A stretch of 64,000 nucleotides of DNA from Xenopus tropicalis (Eukaryota; Chordata; Amphibia; Anura; Pipidae), in NCBI RefSeq assembly GCF_000004195.4, contig NC_030678.2, positions 138,013,047-138,077,046 of the forward strand, read 5' to 3'. The notes beneath the pieces are model-generated. The model was not told where the DNA came from. It made no database searches and was given only the letters and a program-made list of their open reading frames with translations. The translations under genes were made by a program, and so were the position numbers. Below, one piece after another: positions 34,401 through 41,283 of the stretch (position 1 is the stretch's first letter; each line of letters begins with the position of its first letter).

Positions 34401-37317
34401 GCTATTAGTAGACTTGCCTGTCCTCCTTTTATTGTAAAAATAAAAATGCCCTAAAACCAATACCAATATTTTCGTCTGTGCAGCTGTGGTTTTTTTTTTT
34501 TTTTGTTGTGCAGAAATTAAAAATGGCCACAAACGTGCAACAGGGTCACTGGGCTTTTATTTATATAAGGTGGACATATTTGCACACGAACAGTAACCTA
34601 TTGCAATAATCCAGTGATTAACTTTTATCAGCCAGCTGCAGGTTGACCAACGAAAGCAAACATTTTAATAGTTGTTAGGTGTAACTGCCCTAAGGGAACT
34701 GCCACACAGGCCTTATTCTCAGCCTGTGTATAAAGGCAGCTAATCCGCAGACTTTACTTCGTTCATGTGTCTGCATTCGGCCTGGATGCAATCACACAAA
34801 GCACATTTTATTGTTTCTGCACCAAAGTGCCACATGAGCAGAGACCCTGCAGATTGGCTGATTCTCTGCCTGCTTTTATATGCAGGCTTAGGGATATATG
34901 TATCCAAGAGTGAAGTTAGAGCTCGCTACATTCTGCTAGAGTGAAATTCTGCCACTCTTCGTTAATTTCAACGGAATTTTTTAAGGGCATATTTATCAAA
35001 GGGTGAATTTTCACTTTTACTCATTGACAAATACCGATATAGAAATACCATAGAAATGAATGGAGAGTTGCAGAATTTCTGTACCCCATAGAATCAGTTC
35101 AGTATGGCACTGAAACTGATGAAACTGATTATCACTGATTATCCTGGCAACTCAGAGGTATTTTTCTTGCTCATTCACCATAACATAATTATTGCTACCC
35201 TCAGTGACAAGGATTTCATTATTTGCTGTATTTTTTCTGTATCTCTTCAGGAGGAGGCTGAACTTCGAAGTGATGGTACAAAATCTACAATCAAACCCAG
35301 TCAGATGTCAGTGGCTCGCATCACCTGTGTCAGAGGACAAGGGCCTCATGAGGGTGTGCCTTTCATAGATGACTATATCTCGACCCAGGAACAGGTGTGG
35401 TTTAATACAATATATACAATACATTAAATTTTTAAAAAATACTCCTTAATATTGCATTCATCAAGGCACAGGTTGTGTTATTTTTTTTTACAAGGTTGTT
35501 ATTTGCAAACTTTTTAAGCTGAAAGGGGCAGTGAGGTGATTAATAGGATAAGCAGTAATTAAATGGTAAGCATCATGTGTAAAGTAAACTGAGCTGTTTG
35601 CTTGCAGGTGGTGGACTACCTTACCCAGTACTCTGGGATCAAGCCTGGAGACCTTGATGCAAAGATCTCATCCAAGCATCTGACGACGCTCAAATCTACG
35701 TATCTCAAACTTCGTTTCCTTATTGATGTAGGAGTGAAATTTGTGGGTCATGGGCTGCAGAAGGATTTTCGGGTGATTAACCTGATGGTATGTTTGCTTC
35801 AAGTTTAGCATTACCAAAAGTGGACATGAACTATTAGGACTGGAAATGGAATGTTATGTTCCATGTCTTCCCTGTAGGTTCCAAAGGACCAAGTGATTGA
35901 CACTGTTCATTTGTTTCACATGCCTCGAAAAAGAATGATTTCTCTCCGGTATCTGGCCTGGTATTTTCTAGGTAAAAACTATTTGTTTAGTGTCATGCTT
36001 TTTGGTTTGTGACCTTCTGACTCCTCTTTTTCTGTGAAGGAAAGCAGTTCTGGTACTTCCTGCTCCTCTTATTCTGTCAGGGAATTGATGAATGTACCTC
36101 CTGTTCCACTTGTTTTGACAATGAAATGGTGGATATACCTCTTGTTTAGCCAACCTTGTGCACATCTTCCATCTCTTTTTTTTTTTTTTTTTTGTCTTTG
36201 AAGTGGCGTGCATGTGTACATTATGCTCCTATTGCTTTGTCAATGATGGGCATGTATATCTTGTTTCCTTATTTGGTCACTGTGTTCCTTTCCTCTTTTT
36301 GTCATTGAATTTAGATGTATACATTTTCCCCCTTCTGATGCTGTGTTTACCTCTGTCACTGAAATTGCAATGAGCTGGTGGAAAAGTTTTCTTTTAAAAA
36401 GATCCTCCCTCTGTAGTATAAGCCATTGCTGTTTTGCAGACCTTAAGATACAAGGGGAGACTCATGACAGTATTGAGGATGCGAGGACAGCTCTGCAGCT
36501 ATATCGCAAGTACTTAGAACTGAGCCGTAATGGGACAGAACCAGAGAACTTCCGCAAAGTGTTAAAAGGGCTGTACGAGAAGGGCCGTAAGATGGACTGG
36601 AAGGTTCCAGAACCAGAGGGTCAAAGCAGCCCAAAAAGTAAAGTCAACATTATTCTTCTTGACAACGACTGGCACCACACACACTGACTAAAACAATATA
36701 AAACCTATTACTTACTCAAACCCTACACTCTGTGTTAGTTTTAGAAAAGTTTGACTACCTCTCTTTAATTAGCTATAATTAACAGGGGAATGTTTGCAGG
36801 GTAAATGTGGTCCAAAATGGTTCTCAAGTAGTTTTTCCAATGGCATGTGCTTTTCTTGTGTCCTCCATCATTAATCACATTATCCCCTAATTAATTGATT
36901 TAAATGTTATTCTTGATGCTATATTTAAAAAAAAATTGGGTACTGTGGGTCAACCATGTTCATGGTCATTTCTCATTACTCGTTGATAATATTTAGCTAA
37001 AAAAGGCTAACTTGATATACAGCTCCTGAATCGCTACACTGGACAAAATAATTAGCACATTAATTGACTTGTTAGTCACCTCTGTACCCATACACATAGC
37101 TGTCCACTCTGGTACGTATTAATGTTGGTCCTGTTTGTAGAACAGTGCTACTTCAGTGTATCACTTGTCTTTCAAAATCCACATAAAATTCTAACTGCCC
37201 CAATAGGACAACTTTACTGCACTGCGATTGATGTATTCCATAAACCATGTCTAACAGATTTCCCCTTCTCTTTTATCCACAGATGCACCAGTGTATTCTG
37301 CTATGGTGGGACTTTAG
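8657..37317 (+). CDS. pan2: PAN2, poly(A)-specific ribonuclease catalytic subunit (25 coding exons, spliced)
   Basis: PAN2 pairs with PAN3 in the cytoplasm and makes the first cut-back of mRNA poly(A) tails before CCR4-NOT acts. Joining the 25 coding exons listed separately gives 3603 nt, 1200 residues plus stop, close to vertebrate PAN2 length. Domain order by residue: WD40 propeller about 1-340; PAN3-binding linker about 340-455; pseudo-ubiquitin hydrolase about 488-925; RNase-T/DEDD exonuclease about 970-1145. Exonuclease motifs are intact: LDAEF (D976, E978), GHGLQKDF (D1085) and THDSIEDA (H1132, D1137). The peptidase Cys box reads NAYCNC (520-525), not the active GNTC type, so protease activity is not expected. 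Zn-ligand pairs CSMC and CENC are present. Start ATG 8657 has A at -3. All splice phases agree. Introns carry many mobile elements but no exon is disrupted. Confidence 0.97.
9024..9165. mobile_element. Short hAT-like MITE in pan2 intron 2
   Basis: The inverted ends CAGAGCTGTCAACT and GTTGATAGCTCTG enclose about 140 bp. GCCTTAT occurs on both sides, compatible with a slightly decayed 8-bp target duplication. Confidence 0.65.
9787..9956 (+). CDS. pan2: pan2 exon 3 (WD40)
   Basis: Acceptor TTTTCTGTAG, donor CTATCT|GTAAGT. It encodes [20 protein letters not shown] through GGLIIFDY. It ends two bases into a Leu codon completed by exon 4. Confidence 0.95.
10583..10879. mobile_element. hAT MITE with intact 8-bp duplication, pan2 intron 3
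   Basis: The inverted ends CAGGGGTAGGGAACCT and AGGTTCCCGACCCCTG span 297 bp. The target duplication CCCTAAAA is perfect at 10575-10582 and 10880-10887. It has no transposase. Confidence 0.92.
10967..11087 (+). CDS. pan2: pan2 exon 4 (WD40)
   Basis: Acceptor TACCTGCAG, donor CAAAAG|GTAAGC. It encodes [15 protein letters not shown] through [10 protein letters not shown] and ends on a codon boundary. Confidence 0.95.
11258..11335 (+). CDS. pan2: pan2 exon 5 (WD40)
   Basis: Short 26-codon exon between acceptor TTGCCTAG and donor GGAAAG|GTATCA. It encodes [18 protein letters not shown] through CGHTSGK. Phase 0 on both sides, so skipping would keep frame but remove a propeller strand. Confidence 0.93.
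11549..11781. mobile_element. MITE, GGTATGGGA family, pan2 intron 5
   Basis: ACAGGTATGGGACCTGTT at the left and GGTTCCCATACCTG at the right are inverted ends. Internal words such as AATAAACCCAATAGGATT match the copies at 39161, 53565 and 60755. Confidence 0.7.
12069..12160. repeat. 40-bp-arm hairpin, pan2 intron 5
   Basis: Arms 12069-12108 and 12121-12160 pair (CCCACTCTCCTAATGC... with ...TGTTAGGAGAGTGGG) around a 12-nt CT-rich loop. It contains a GCGAAACG-type core, as do the elements at 31019 and 61345. Confidence 0.8.
12467..12892. mobile_element. TTAA MITE, family A copy 2 (inverted), pan2 intron 5
   Basis: It has TTAA at both ends and termini AGGAACAGTAACACC. Its interior is the reverse complement of the copy at 3970-4394. 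Confidence 0.85.
13336..13603 (+). CDS. pan2: pan2 exon 6 (WD40)
   Basis: Acceptor CTACCTTCCAG, donor GCG|GTAAGT. It encodes [20 protein letters not shown] through [10 protein letters not shown]. It includes the WD-type strand [13 protein letters not shown]. It ends one base into a Gly codon. Confidence 0.95.
14051..14393 (+). CDS. pan2: pan2 exon 7 (end of propeller)
   Basis: Acceptor TTGTCAACAG, donor TCG|GTAACC. It is the largest coding exon (343 nt), encoding [19 protein letters not shown] through [10 protein letters not shown]. It closes the propeller and enters the linker. Confidence 0.95.
14687..14783 (+). CDS. pan2: pan2 exon 8 (PAN3-binding linker)
   Basis: Acceptor CTCCTTAATAG, donor ACCAG|GTTGGT (weak but phase-consistent). 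It encodes [20 protein letters not shown] through [10 protein letters not shown]. In known PAN2 structures this extended region is wrapped by the PAN3 dimer. Confidence 0.92.
15233..15592. mobile_element. TTAA-type repeat (family B), pan2 intron 8
   Basis: AAGCAACTTTGCAATATACA, GACCTGTCTTGCTGG, CAACCAGGAGTTCAGCAAAT and the end GTTGACATGTCCTTTAA match, in the same order, the element at 62672-63072. The left terminus is eroded. Confidence 0.7.
16106..16216 (+). CDS. pan2: pan2 exon 9 (linker)
   Basis: Acceptor CATTCTTAAAG, donor CGCAAG|GTTCAG. It encodes [19 protein letters not shown] through [11 protein letters not shown], 37 codons, phase 0. Both its splice sites are somewhat weak; the reading frame and family fit decide them. 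Confidence 0.92.
16792..16911 (+). CDS. pan2: pan2 exon 10 (start of pseudo-UCH domain)
   Basis: Acceptor TTGTTTTTCAG, donor ATCCAG|GTAAGA. It encodes [15 protein letters not shown] through NAYCNCMIQ. The NAYCNC box sits where active ubiquitin proteases carry their nucleophile motif. Confidence 0.95.
17236..17364 (+). CDS. pan2: pan2 exon 11 (pseudo-UCH)
   Basis: Acceptor AATCCACCAG, donor TGCCAG|GTAATA. It encodes [17 protein letters not shown] through [15 protein letters not shown], 43 codons, phase 0. Confidence 0.95.
17880..18082 (+). CDS. pan2: pan2 exon 12 (pseudo-UCH)
   Basis: Acceptor TTACTTTGTAG, donor AGCAG|GTAAAC. It encodes [18 protein letters not shown] through QAYRGVGSS. It precedes the 6.6-kb intron 12, which owes most of its length to the retrotransposon at 18455-23881. 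Confidence 0.95.
18185..18222. repeat. (TA)n, pan2 intron 12
   Basis: Nineteen uninterrupted TA units 100 bp after the donor of exon 12. Confidence 0.95.
18455..19068 (-). repeat. 3' LTR of the retrotransposon
   Basis: 614 bp with TG...CA ends (on the + strand TGTCACGG...TTATTACA). It is the complete LTR and contains the 69 bp missing from the other one. A purine-rich tract (AGAAAGGGGGG on the - strand, 19070-19081) abuts it and is the expected second-strand primer. Confidence 0.9.
19020..19944 (-). pseudogene. Retrotransposon integrase C-terminus with chromodomain
   Basis: 19944-19764 continues the core out of frame. The open part, 19763-19020, starts [20 protein letters not shown] and contains the [19 protein letters not shown] module. 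It ends with a chromodomain, [20 protein letters not shown] then [17 protein letters not shown] (about 19130-19275). Aromatic positions for methyl-lysine binding look at least partly kept. The chromodomain defines it as a chromovirus. Confidence 0.9.
19945..20457 (-). pseudogene. Retrotransposon integrase, N-terminal and part of core
   Basis: The HHCC zinc-binding pattern is visible as [12 protein letters not shown] followed by CPICQRSK. The core starts [13 protein letters not shown] with the first catalytic Asp; [12 protein letters not shown] follows. The reading frame breaks near 19950 before the second Asp. Confidence 0.9.
20460..21112 (-). pseudogene. Retrotransposon RNase H segment
   Basis: [18 protein letters not shown] holds the first catalytic Asp; [20 protein letters not shown] holds the Glu; [10 protein letters not shown] holds the next Asp. 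A frame break lies near 20640. The [12 protein letters not shown] and YRPGSKN motifs continue in another frame down to 20460. Confidence 0.88.
21009..22334 (-). pseudogene. Retrotransposon protease-reverse transcriptase segment
   Basis: 441 open codons. The aspartic protease active site is [10 protein letters not shown] (Asp near 22238). The reverse transcriptase has [24 protein letters not shown] and the catalytic YLDD near 21303-21315. The segment ends in a frame change at the start of RNase H near 21050. It lies in a different frame from the gag end, as expected for a frameshift-expressed pol, though decay could also explain it. Confidence 0.92.
22355..23264 (-). pseudogene. Retrotransposon gag remnant
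   Basis: Read leftwards: an N-terminal Gln/Glu-rich coiled-coil-like stretch without a start codon (23264-23080), a retrotransposon capsid-like region (23079-22580), then after a frameshift near 22580 a zinc knuckle, [14 protein letters not shown] (22385-22428), of the CCHC type. It would form the particle and bind RNA. The start is lost in the LTR-gag deletion. Confidence 0.85.
23271..23881 (-). repeat. 5' LTR of the retrotransposon, 3' end deleted
   Basis: Homologous to 18524-19068 of the other LTR but lacking its last 69 bp (in element orientation). It carries about 40 bp (GGATACAGATATTCAGAATA region) and about 26 bp absent from the other LTR. The deletion continues into the body, so no tRNA primer site is visible. 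Confidence 0.85.
23963..24690. repeat. Repeat-derived intron 12 remainder
   Basis: It includes a segment at about 24206-24310 (ACCGCACACTCAGGGACTTG, A-rich, GTTTATTG, CTCTTCTTCAGGGAC) with the same layout as the arms of the intron-17 inverted repeat. The rest is AT-rich with no coding signal before exon 13. Confidence 0.5.
24702..24850 (+). CDS. pan2: pan2 exon 13 (pseudo-UCH, zinc site)
   Basis: Acceptor TACCCCTACAG, donor TAATG|GTATGT. It encodes [19 protein letters not shown], then [12 protein letters not shown]. The CxxC pair is one half of the zinc-binding site expected in this fold. Confidence 0.95.
25505..25521. repeat. G homopolymer, pan2 intron 13
   Basis: A run of about 15-17 G in intron 13, embedded in G-rich sequence. 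It is length-unstable and prone to sequencing error. Confidence 0.85.
25686..25792 (+). CDS. pan2: pan2 exon 14 (pseudo-UCH, zinc site)
   Basis: A long poly-T tract leads into acceptor TTTAG; donor CCCACA|GTATGT. It encodes [19 protein letters not shown] through [15 protein letters not shown] is the second zinc-ligand pair. Confidence 0.94.
26126..26223. repeat. Inverted repeat, pan2 intron 14
   Basis: Arms ATACCGGCACAGGACTTG...GCGGGATAAAC (from 26126) and GTTTATCCCGC...GTGCCGGTAT (to 26223) pair with one small bulge around a loop of about 27 nt. Confidence 0.75.
26675..26765. mobile_element. GGTATGGGA-family MITE remnant, pan2 intron 14
   Basis: GGGACCTTGGGTTTTCTAGG, GATCTTTCTGTAATTTGGAT and CACCATACCTGT resemble the right half of the element at 53565-53896 in either orientation. 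The left end is not found. Confidence 0.45.
26960..27480. repeat. SINE-like and TTAA-type remnants, pan2 intron 14
   Basis: 26965-27030 has ACAACAACAACAA followed by TTTGTAAAGCGCTTTTCTCC, a common vertebrate SINE end. 27040-27470 has pieces of family B, such as ATTCTAAGCAACTTTC and GCTTTCAACAGCAATTACA, interrupted by a (TA)n and a MITE end. Confidence 0.5.
27117..27147. repeat. (AT)n, pan2 intron 14
   Basis: About 15 AT units, directly followed by the CACAGCCAGCACCAAGGG MITE end, as is also seen near 18.4 kb. Confidence 0.9.
28073..28171 (+). CDS. pan2: pan2 exon 15 (pseudo-UCH)
   Basis: Acceptor TATGACACAG, donor GCAGAG|GTACAG. It encodes [19 protein letters not shown] through DFWRAQAE, 33 codons, phase 0. 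Confidence 0.95.
28440..28690. repeat. Dispersed repeat, pan2 intron 15
   Basis: The words GTGATTGGCTATTTGTAGC, GAGCAACATTCAATGGGTTG and AACATGTTGCTTGG belong to a non-coding interspersed sequence I recognise only loosely. Class unknown. A single copy is seen in this window. Confidence 0.35.
28737..28816 (+). CDS. pan2: pan2 exon 16 (variable segment)
   Basis: Acceptor TTTCTTACTAG, donor GACTG|GTAAGT. It encodes [19 protein letters not shown] then EKNIGD. The segment is Lys/Asn-rich and looks like a surface loop within the pseudo-UCH domain, where PAN2 proteins vary most. Confidence 0.88.
28874..29301. mobile_element. TTAA MITE, family A copy 3, pan2 intron 16
   Basis: TTAA at 28874 and 29298; termini AGGAACAGTAACACC. 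Same orientation as 3970-4394 and opposite to 12467-12892. Confidence 0.85.
29983..30130 (+). CDS. pan2: pan2 exon 17 (pseudo-UCH)
   Basis: Acceptor TTGCTTGCCAG, donor GAGGAG|GTGAGC. It encodes [19 protein letters not shown] through [11 protein letters not shown]. It precedes the intron holding the long inverted repeat. Confidence 0.94.
30982..31018. repeat. (TA)n left of inverted repeat, pan2 intron 17
   Basis: About 18 TA units immediately abutting the inverted repeat at 31019. Confidence 0.95.
31019..31283. repeat. Long near-perfect inverted repeat, pan2 intron 17
   Basis: Arms 31019-31112 and about 31191-31283 are complementary over roughly 90 bp with a single one-base difference at the inner edge (GCATCC versus GCACC). 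The loop is about 78 nt. Arm words: GCCGCACTCACAGGACTTAG, AATAAAGAAATGTTTATTTG, AACGTTTCGGCCGC. Arm identity implies a young or gene-converted element. In pan2 pre-mRNA it could fold into a long double-stranded hairpin. Confidence 0.92.
31361..31413. repeat. (TA)n right of inverted repeat, pan2 intron 17
   Basis: About 26 TA units, the longest in the window, some 78 bp right of the inverted repeat. Confidence 0.95.
31698..31841 (+). CDS. pan2: pan2 exon 18 (pseudo-UCH; tandem acceptors)
   Basis: The acceptor region reads TCTACAG CTGCTACAG, so AGs at 31697 and 31706 are both usable in frame. The first gives [18 protein letters not shown]; the second would drop three residues. Donor AAAGAG|GTAAGG. 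It ends [11 protein letters not shown]. Confidence 0.93.
32183..32242 (+). CDS. pan2: pan2 exon 19
   Basis: A 20-codon exon between TTCTCTTTAG and GATAAG|GTAAGA, encoding [20 protein letters not shown]. Symmetric phase 0. Confidence 0.95.
33154..33244 (+). CDS. pan2: pan2 exon 20
   Basis: Acceptor TTTCCTCTTAAG, donor TAACAA|GTAAGA. It encodes [20 protein letters not shown] through SKYNLT. It completes the pseudo-UCH domain. Confidence 0.95.
34195..34352 (+). CDS. pan2: pan2 exon 21 (exonuclease motif I)
   Basis: Acceptor GTTTGATTGCAG, donor AATCAG|GTAATT. It encodes [20 protein letters not shown] through [14 protein letters not shown]976 and E978 of LDAEF are the first metal ligands of the DEDD nuclease. 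Confidence 0.96.
35251..35394 (+). CDS. pan2: pan2 exon 22 (exonuclease)
   Basis: Acceptor TATCTCTTCAG, donor GAACAG|GTGTGG. It encodes [20 protein letters not shown] through DDYISTQEQ, 48 codons, phase 0. Confidence 0.96.
35608..35787 (+). CDS. pan2: pan2 exon 23 (exonuclease motif II)
   Basis: Acceptor TGCTTGCAG, donor CTGATG|GTATGT. It encodes [17 protein letters not shown] through [16 protein letters not shown]1085 in GLQKDF is the third acidic ligand. Confidence 0.96.
35878..35971 (+). CDS. pan2: pan2 exon 24 (exonuclease)
   Basis: Acceptor TTCCCTGTAG, donor TTCTAG|GTAAAA. It encodes [19 protein letters not shown] through YLAWYFL and ends one base into an Asp codon. Intron 23 is only 90 bp. 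Confidence 0.96.
36440..36637 (+). CDS. pan2: pan2 exon 25 (exonuclease motif III)
   Basis: Acceptor CTGTTTTGCAG, donor CCAAAAA|GTAAAG. It encodes [20 protein letters not shown] through [11 protein letters not shown]1132 and D1137 of THDSIEDA complete the DEDDh active site. Confidence 0.96.
36638..37282. other. pan2: pan2 intron 25
   Basis: AT-rich intron without recognised repeats. Confidence 0.6.
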
Positions 37318-37490
37318 GGTGCTTTTTAATTTCTCTTAGTGACTTCCTGTTAAAGTGGCACTTACATTCCATTAGTATTTCTATTAATGGGGTTTTATTT
37401 GTTATGAATTGTGAACCCACACGTCTAAAGCCGTTCTGTGAACGCACTACATCAAATTTTTAATAAAAAGAAAATAAAGTCTGCGTTGCT
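37283..37490 (+). CDS. pan2: pan2 exon 26 (last coding residues, stop, 3' UTR)
   Basis: Acceptor CTTTTATCCACAG. The coding part 37283-37317 encodes [11 protein letters not shown] then TAG. The 3' UTR is short, about 170 nt, ending after the AATAAA signals at 37462 and 37473. The exact cleavage site is not visible. Confidence 0.9.
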
Positions 37491-37511
37491 TATCTGTGCT
37501 TTCTAAATAAA
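37462..37511 (+). terminator. pan2: pan2 poly(A) signals
   Basis: AATAAA occurs at 37462-37467, 37473-37478 and again at 37506-37511. A GT-rich stretch (TCTGCGTTGCTTATCTGTGC) sits between the second and third, fitting cleavage near 37490. Confidence 0.7.
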
Positions 37512-39160
37512 ATAATGTTTGCATTCAAATGGACAGTGCCATGTACATATACAGTGCTTTAAAAAGGACAAATACATGATAGGGATATAGACTTCCACAG
37601 TGACACTGCCTCCTACTTCTGGCGGCTGTTGCTTATTTATATGCTCACACTCTCCCCACTAGTGATGTCAGAGAGAGGCGGGTTGGGTGCTTGCATTTAA
37701 GTAATAACGATATGCTGTTTTGGGAGAGGGTGGATTAGGGTCAGATGTGGGGCAGCTTTTTGTAGACCCACTCATCAGTAACACCTACTGCTCATTTTAA
37801 CACAGACACAGAGGAGAGGATCTAAGAAGATTTCTAATTAAAGATGTTTTCCAAAAATAAGCAGTGCCAGGGTATTTGCCTAAGAAGCCATATTTCAAGA
37901 GGCAGGGGTCATTGTATAAATCTTATAAATACAATATATGTTCCCAGGCTTCACTGGCCGATTTGGTTAACTTTTCTTATACCACCTAACCTTCTGGGCA
38001 TTTATGTCAGCTCCACAGTGAGCAGGTGAGCTGTCCAAGTCTAAATTTTTTTTCTGCTAGTGCAGGTGGCCTCATCCATATGACTTATGCTCTGTGACTT
38101 CAGTCACACTTTACTGCTGTGCTGCAGGTTGAAGTGATGTCACCACCCCTTTCCTTCCCAGTAGCCAATCAGCAGAACAAAGGCCAGATAACAGATCCCT
38201 GACATCTGCATTGCTAAATAAAAAATCTGAGAATAGCACTCAGTAGTTAAAACTCAAGTCTCAATAGCTTATCTGAAAGCAGTTGCATTGTGAAGTGATG
38301 TCTCATTCAGAAAGAACAGAATCAGGCACAGCAAACTCAGATGAATGCCTAAACATCTGTATTACAAAATTAAAAAATACATAAAGATCACGACAATCCC
38401 TTTAAAGTTGAAAGCAGTATATTGCTATCTTTTAAAGACAACTCATATAGCCTGCCTAGCTTTGAAATATTCAGGGCACTTAATACTGTACGTCTGGATG
38501 CAATAAGCAGACGCTAATATAGAATAAACATGCCTACAACAATACATAATTATGAATATATTCTTGTTCATTGTATATAAACTTTGATGTGGTATAAATA
38601 CAAAATATTTATACAAACTCAACTTATGATAGATACCCTTTAAGGATAGAAATTTAATTTTAAGCATCCTACTTCACACTCCAGTCCAGTTTTTTTTTTT
38701 TTTCACTGCTCAGATATGGTCCAACTAGCTGCAGTATACAAATACTGGAACACAATACAATATAAATATGGAATACAGAGAAGTCTGTGCCAGGGGTCAT
38801 TAAATGCATTACGAGCCTATATGCCAGCCCTGTCTCACTAGTTAAACAGCTGACTAAGGCAATATTGAGATTCAATGGTTTATTTCTACCTCCAAAAACT
38901 CATATATAGGTTAATTGGCTTCTGGCAAAACTGACCCCATTTATTGCAGGGTTGCTACTGGTCATTTTTTTTTTCTAAGTACACAGTCAAAGGATACTGG
39001 AATATGTAATTTAGCTACGACTACAATGATTACAGGTTGGAAATCTATGTTGTACAGGATTTGTGTCATGACCTGATACAGTGTATGAGAAGCAAATACA
39101 AAATAAGCTTATGGAATACTTGATAAATTCTAGCACGCTTTTTATTATTTTTTTTTAAAT
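37512..39160. other. Intergenic DNA after pan2
   Basis: No coding exon is recognised. 38080-38405 ends AATCCCTTTAA and has the look of a TTAA-type interspersed repeat. A poly-T run lies at 38690-38703. Confidence 0.45.
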
Positions 39161-39415
39161 ACAGGTATGGGATCCGTTATCCAGAAACCCGTTATCCCAA
39201 ATTACAGAAAGCCTATCTCCCATAGACTCCATTTTAATCAAATAATTCAGAATTTAAAAAATGATTTCCAAGGTATTTACAAGGTATTGTTATACCTTGT
39301 AAATGATCCCAGCTGAGATGTAGTTAACAATTAATGGATGCAAAACAATTCTATTGGGTATAATTACTTTTATTGATTTTTTAGTAGACTTGTAAAGCCT
39401 ACATTTGCCTACAAT

Positions 39416-40278
39416 CAGGGCCACCATCAGAAATCACGGGGCCCCTCACCAAAAAAATTTCTGGGCCCCCCTCCCACCAGTACAAAGGACTCACAGACAT
39501 CAGACATTGGTAGCCAGCAGGCCCCCCCTAATACATTGGTAGCCAGCAGGCCCCCCCTAATACATTGGTAGCCAGCAGGCCCCCCCAATACATTGGTAGC
39601 CAGCAGGCCCCCCCCTAATACATTGGTAGCCAGCAGGCCCCCCCTAAAACATTGGTAGCCAGCAGGGCCCCCCTAATACATTGGTAGCCAGCAGGGCCCC
39701 CTAATACATTGGTAGCCAGCAGGGCCCCCCCTAGTACATTGGTAGCCAGCAGGGCCCCCCTAATACATTGGTAGCCAGCAGGGCCCCCCTAATACATTGG
39801 TAGCCAGCAGGGCCCCCCTAGTACATTGGTAGCCAGCAGTGCCCCACTAGTACATTGGTAGCCAACAGTGCCCCCCTTCCCCCAGTACATTTTTAGCCAG
39901 CTGTGCCCCCCTTCCCCCAGTACATTGGTAGCCAGCGTCTTGTTCAGCACCTCCGGCGTCTTATGCAGCAGCGGCTCCTTTGCGGTGGCTTCTGACTCCT
40001 TCCGGCAAGGTCCTTCCTGGATGACACCGCAGCACTTCTGAGAGCCGACAGAAGACAGGCCCTTTTATAAGGTTGCGCCCCGTGCGTACTGACGTGCATG
40101 TACGCACGGGGCGCAGCCAATAGGATTACCCGCTGGCCACCAATGACAGGGCCCGGAATTGATTAAAGGGGGCCCGAACGACTAAGAAAACTTTAGCACG
40201 GCCGGGCCCCCTTTTAAAGTTAAAATCATCCGGGCCCGGGACAATTGTACCCCCTGTGCCCCCCTGATGGCGGCCCTG
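39416..40278. mobile_element. Inner hAT element with perfect 8-bp duplication
   Basis: The ends CAGGGCCACCATCAG and CTGATGGCGGCCCTG are inverted with one mismatch. The duplication CCTACAAT is perfect at 39408-39415 and 40279-40286 and single in the intact copy near 3290. 863 bp, no transposase, with an internal tandem array. Confidence 0.95.
39505..39940. repeat. About 29-bp minisatellite inside the hAT element
   Basis: The unit is TACATTGGTAGCCAGCAG plus a C-run of variable length and TAA or TAG. About 14 copies. Unit length varies by the C-run, so replication slippage is likely. Confidence 0.92.
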
Positions 40279-41095
40279 CCTACAATGTATATCAGTTGGA
40301 CACGTCTCCCCCACCCAAATGGCACCATTTGTATTGTATATGTCCCCTCCGTTTGCTAGCACCATCACATTTTCCTAAAGCAAATAGCAGCTTTCACCTT
40401 GTGGCCATTTTTCCTCTGATACATAATTGGATACATTTAAATCTGCAAACAGCATACACACACACAGACCCTTATTCAGAATACATTTCATCAAGAATAC
40501 AGGCTTACACAGGCACGACTGTCTCTGATAAAAGTTCTGCTTTGTTTGAGCTGAGCTCAGGAGAGTTGGTTGGGAGAAAAAAATTGAAGCAGACAGTTTC
40601 TATGGGAACCATCAATGCCATCTCTTTACTGGCTGCAAGACTGGGGGGGGCGTGTTTAGTAATCTGAGCTTAGAACAACTGAGCATGCTCACAAGCCAAC
40701 AGCCAAAGCAAATTCCTGAGGGAGGGGGCTGAGTGGGTTACAGGAGGTGAGGGAAATCTAAGTGATTTAGGGAACACTGCAGCCTTACTATTAACCTCTG
40801 GACAACCAGTGTGGCAGGTATTGAAAGATTTCAAAGAGGCTGTTCACTGATTAAATTTTTGTGTGTGGGGTTTACATGTCCTTTAAGGTATGGAGATCCA
40901 AATTATGGAAAGACACCTTGTCTGGAATACCTTTGGTCCCGAGCATATTCTCGATAACGGGTCCTATACCTGTATTTAAATCCTTGAACAAATTTGCAAT
41001 ATTCCTAAAATTCCCTAAGATATAAATCAATAGCCTTTCTAAAATCCAAATTATTTTTTTTCAAGTCTTGCCTGTCCCAAACCTCATATGGGAAC

Positions 41096-41283
41096 CTTTA
41101 AATTAACTTACTAAAGTAATTTTGACCCTAGCAACCAAATAGCTGCTGAAACTATAAACTAGAGAGCTGCTGAACAAAAGTGAAACAACTAACCTACAAA
41201 TAATAAAAAATGAAGACCAATCGCAAATTGTCTCAGAATGTTACTTTTTTACATCATACTAAAAGGTGAACAACCCCTTTAAC
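41096..41283. mobile_element. TTAA-type repeat, family C, partial
   Basis: ACCCTAGCAACCAAATAGC through GGTGAACAACCCCTTTAA. An inverted, diverged relative covers 45480-45720, and an isolated end (AAGGTGAACAACCCCTTTAA) is at 46196-46215. Confidence 0.6.

Larger units (their letters stand above)
39391..40886. mobile_element. Middle element: TTAA type with ACATGTAAA termini, itself split
   Basis: It matches 3264-3884 from TGTAAAGCCTACATTTGCC to TTTACATGTCCTTTAA. Its first roughly 10 bp are missing at the left junction. It is interrupted at CCTACAAT by the hAT element. Confidence 0.88.
39161..40973. mobile_element. Outer MITE (GGTATGGGA family) split by insertions
   Basis: The left end ACAGGTATGGGATCCGTTAT and right end ATAACGGGTCCTATACCTGT are inverted; AAAT/ATTT continues the symmetry outside. 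The uninterrupted relative at 53565-53896 is 332 bp. Here the body is split at about 39390/40887 by a TTAA element. Confidence 0.88.
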
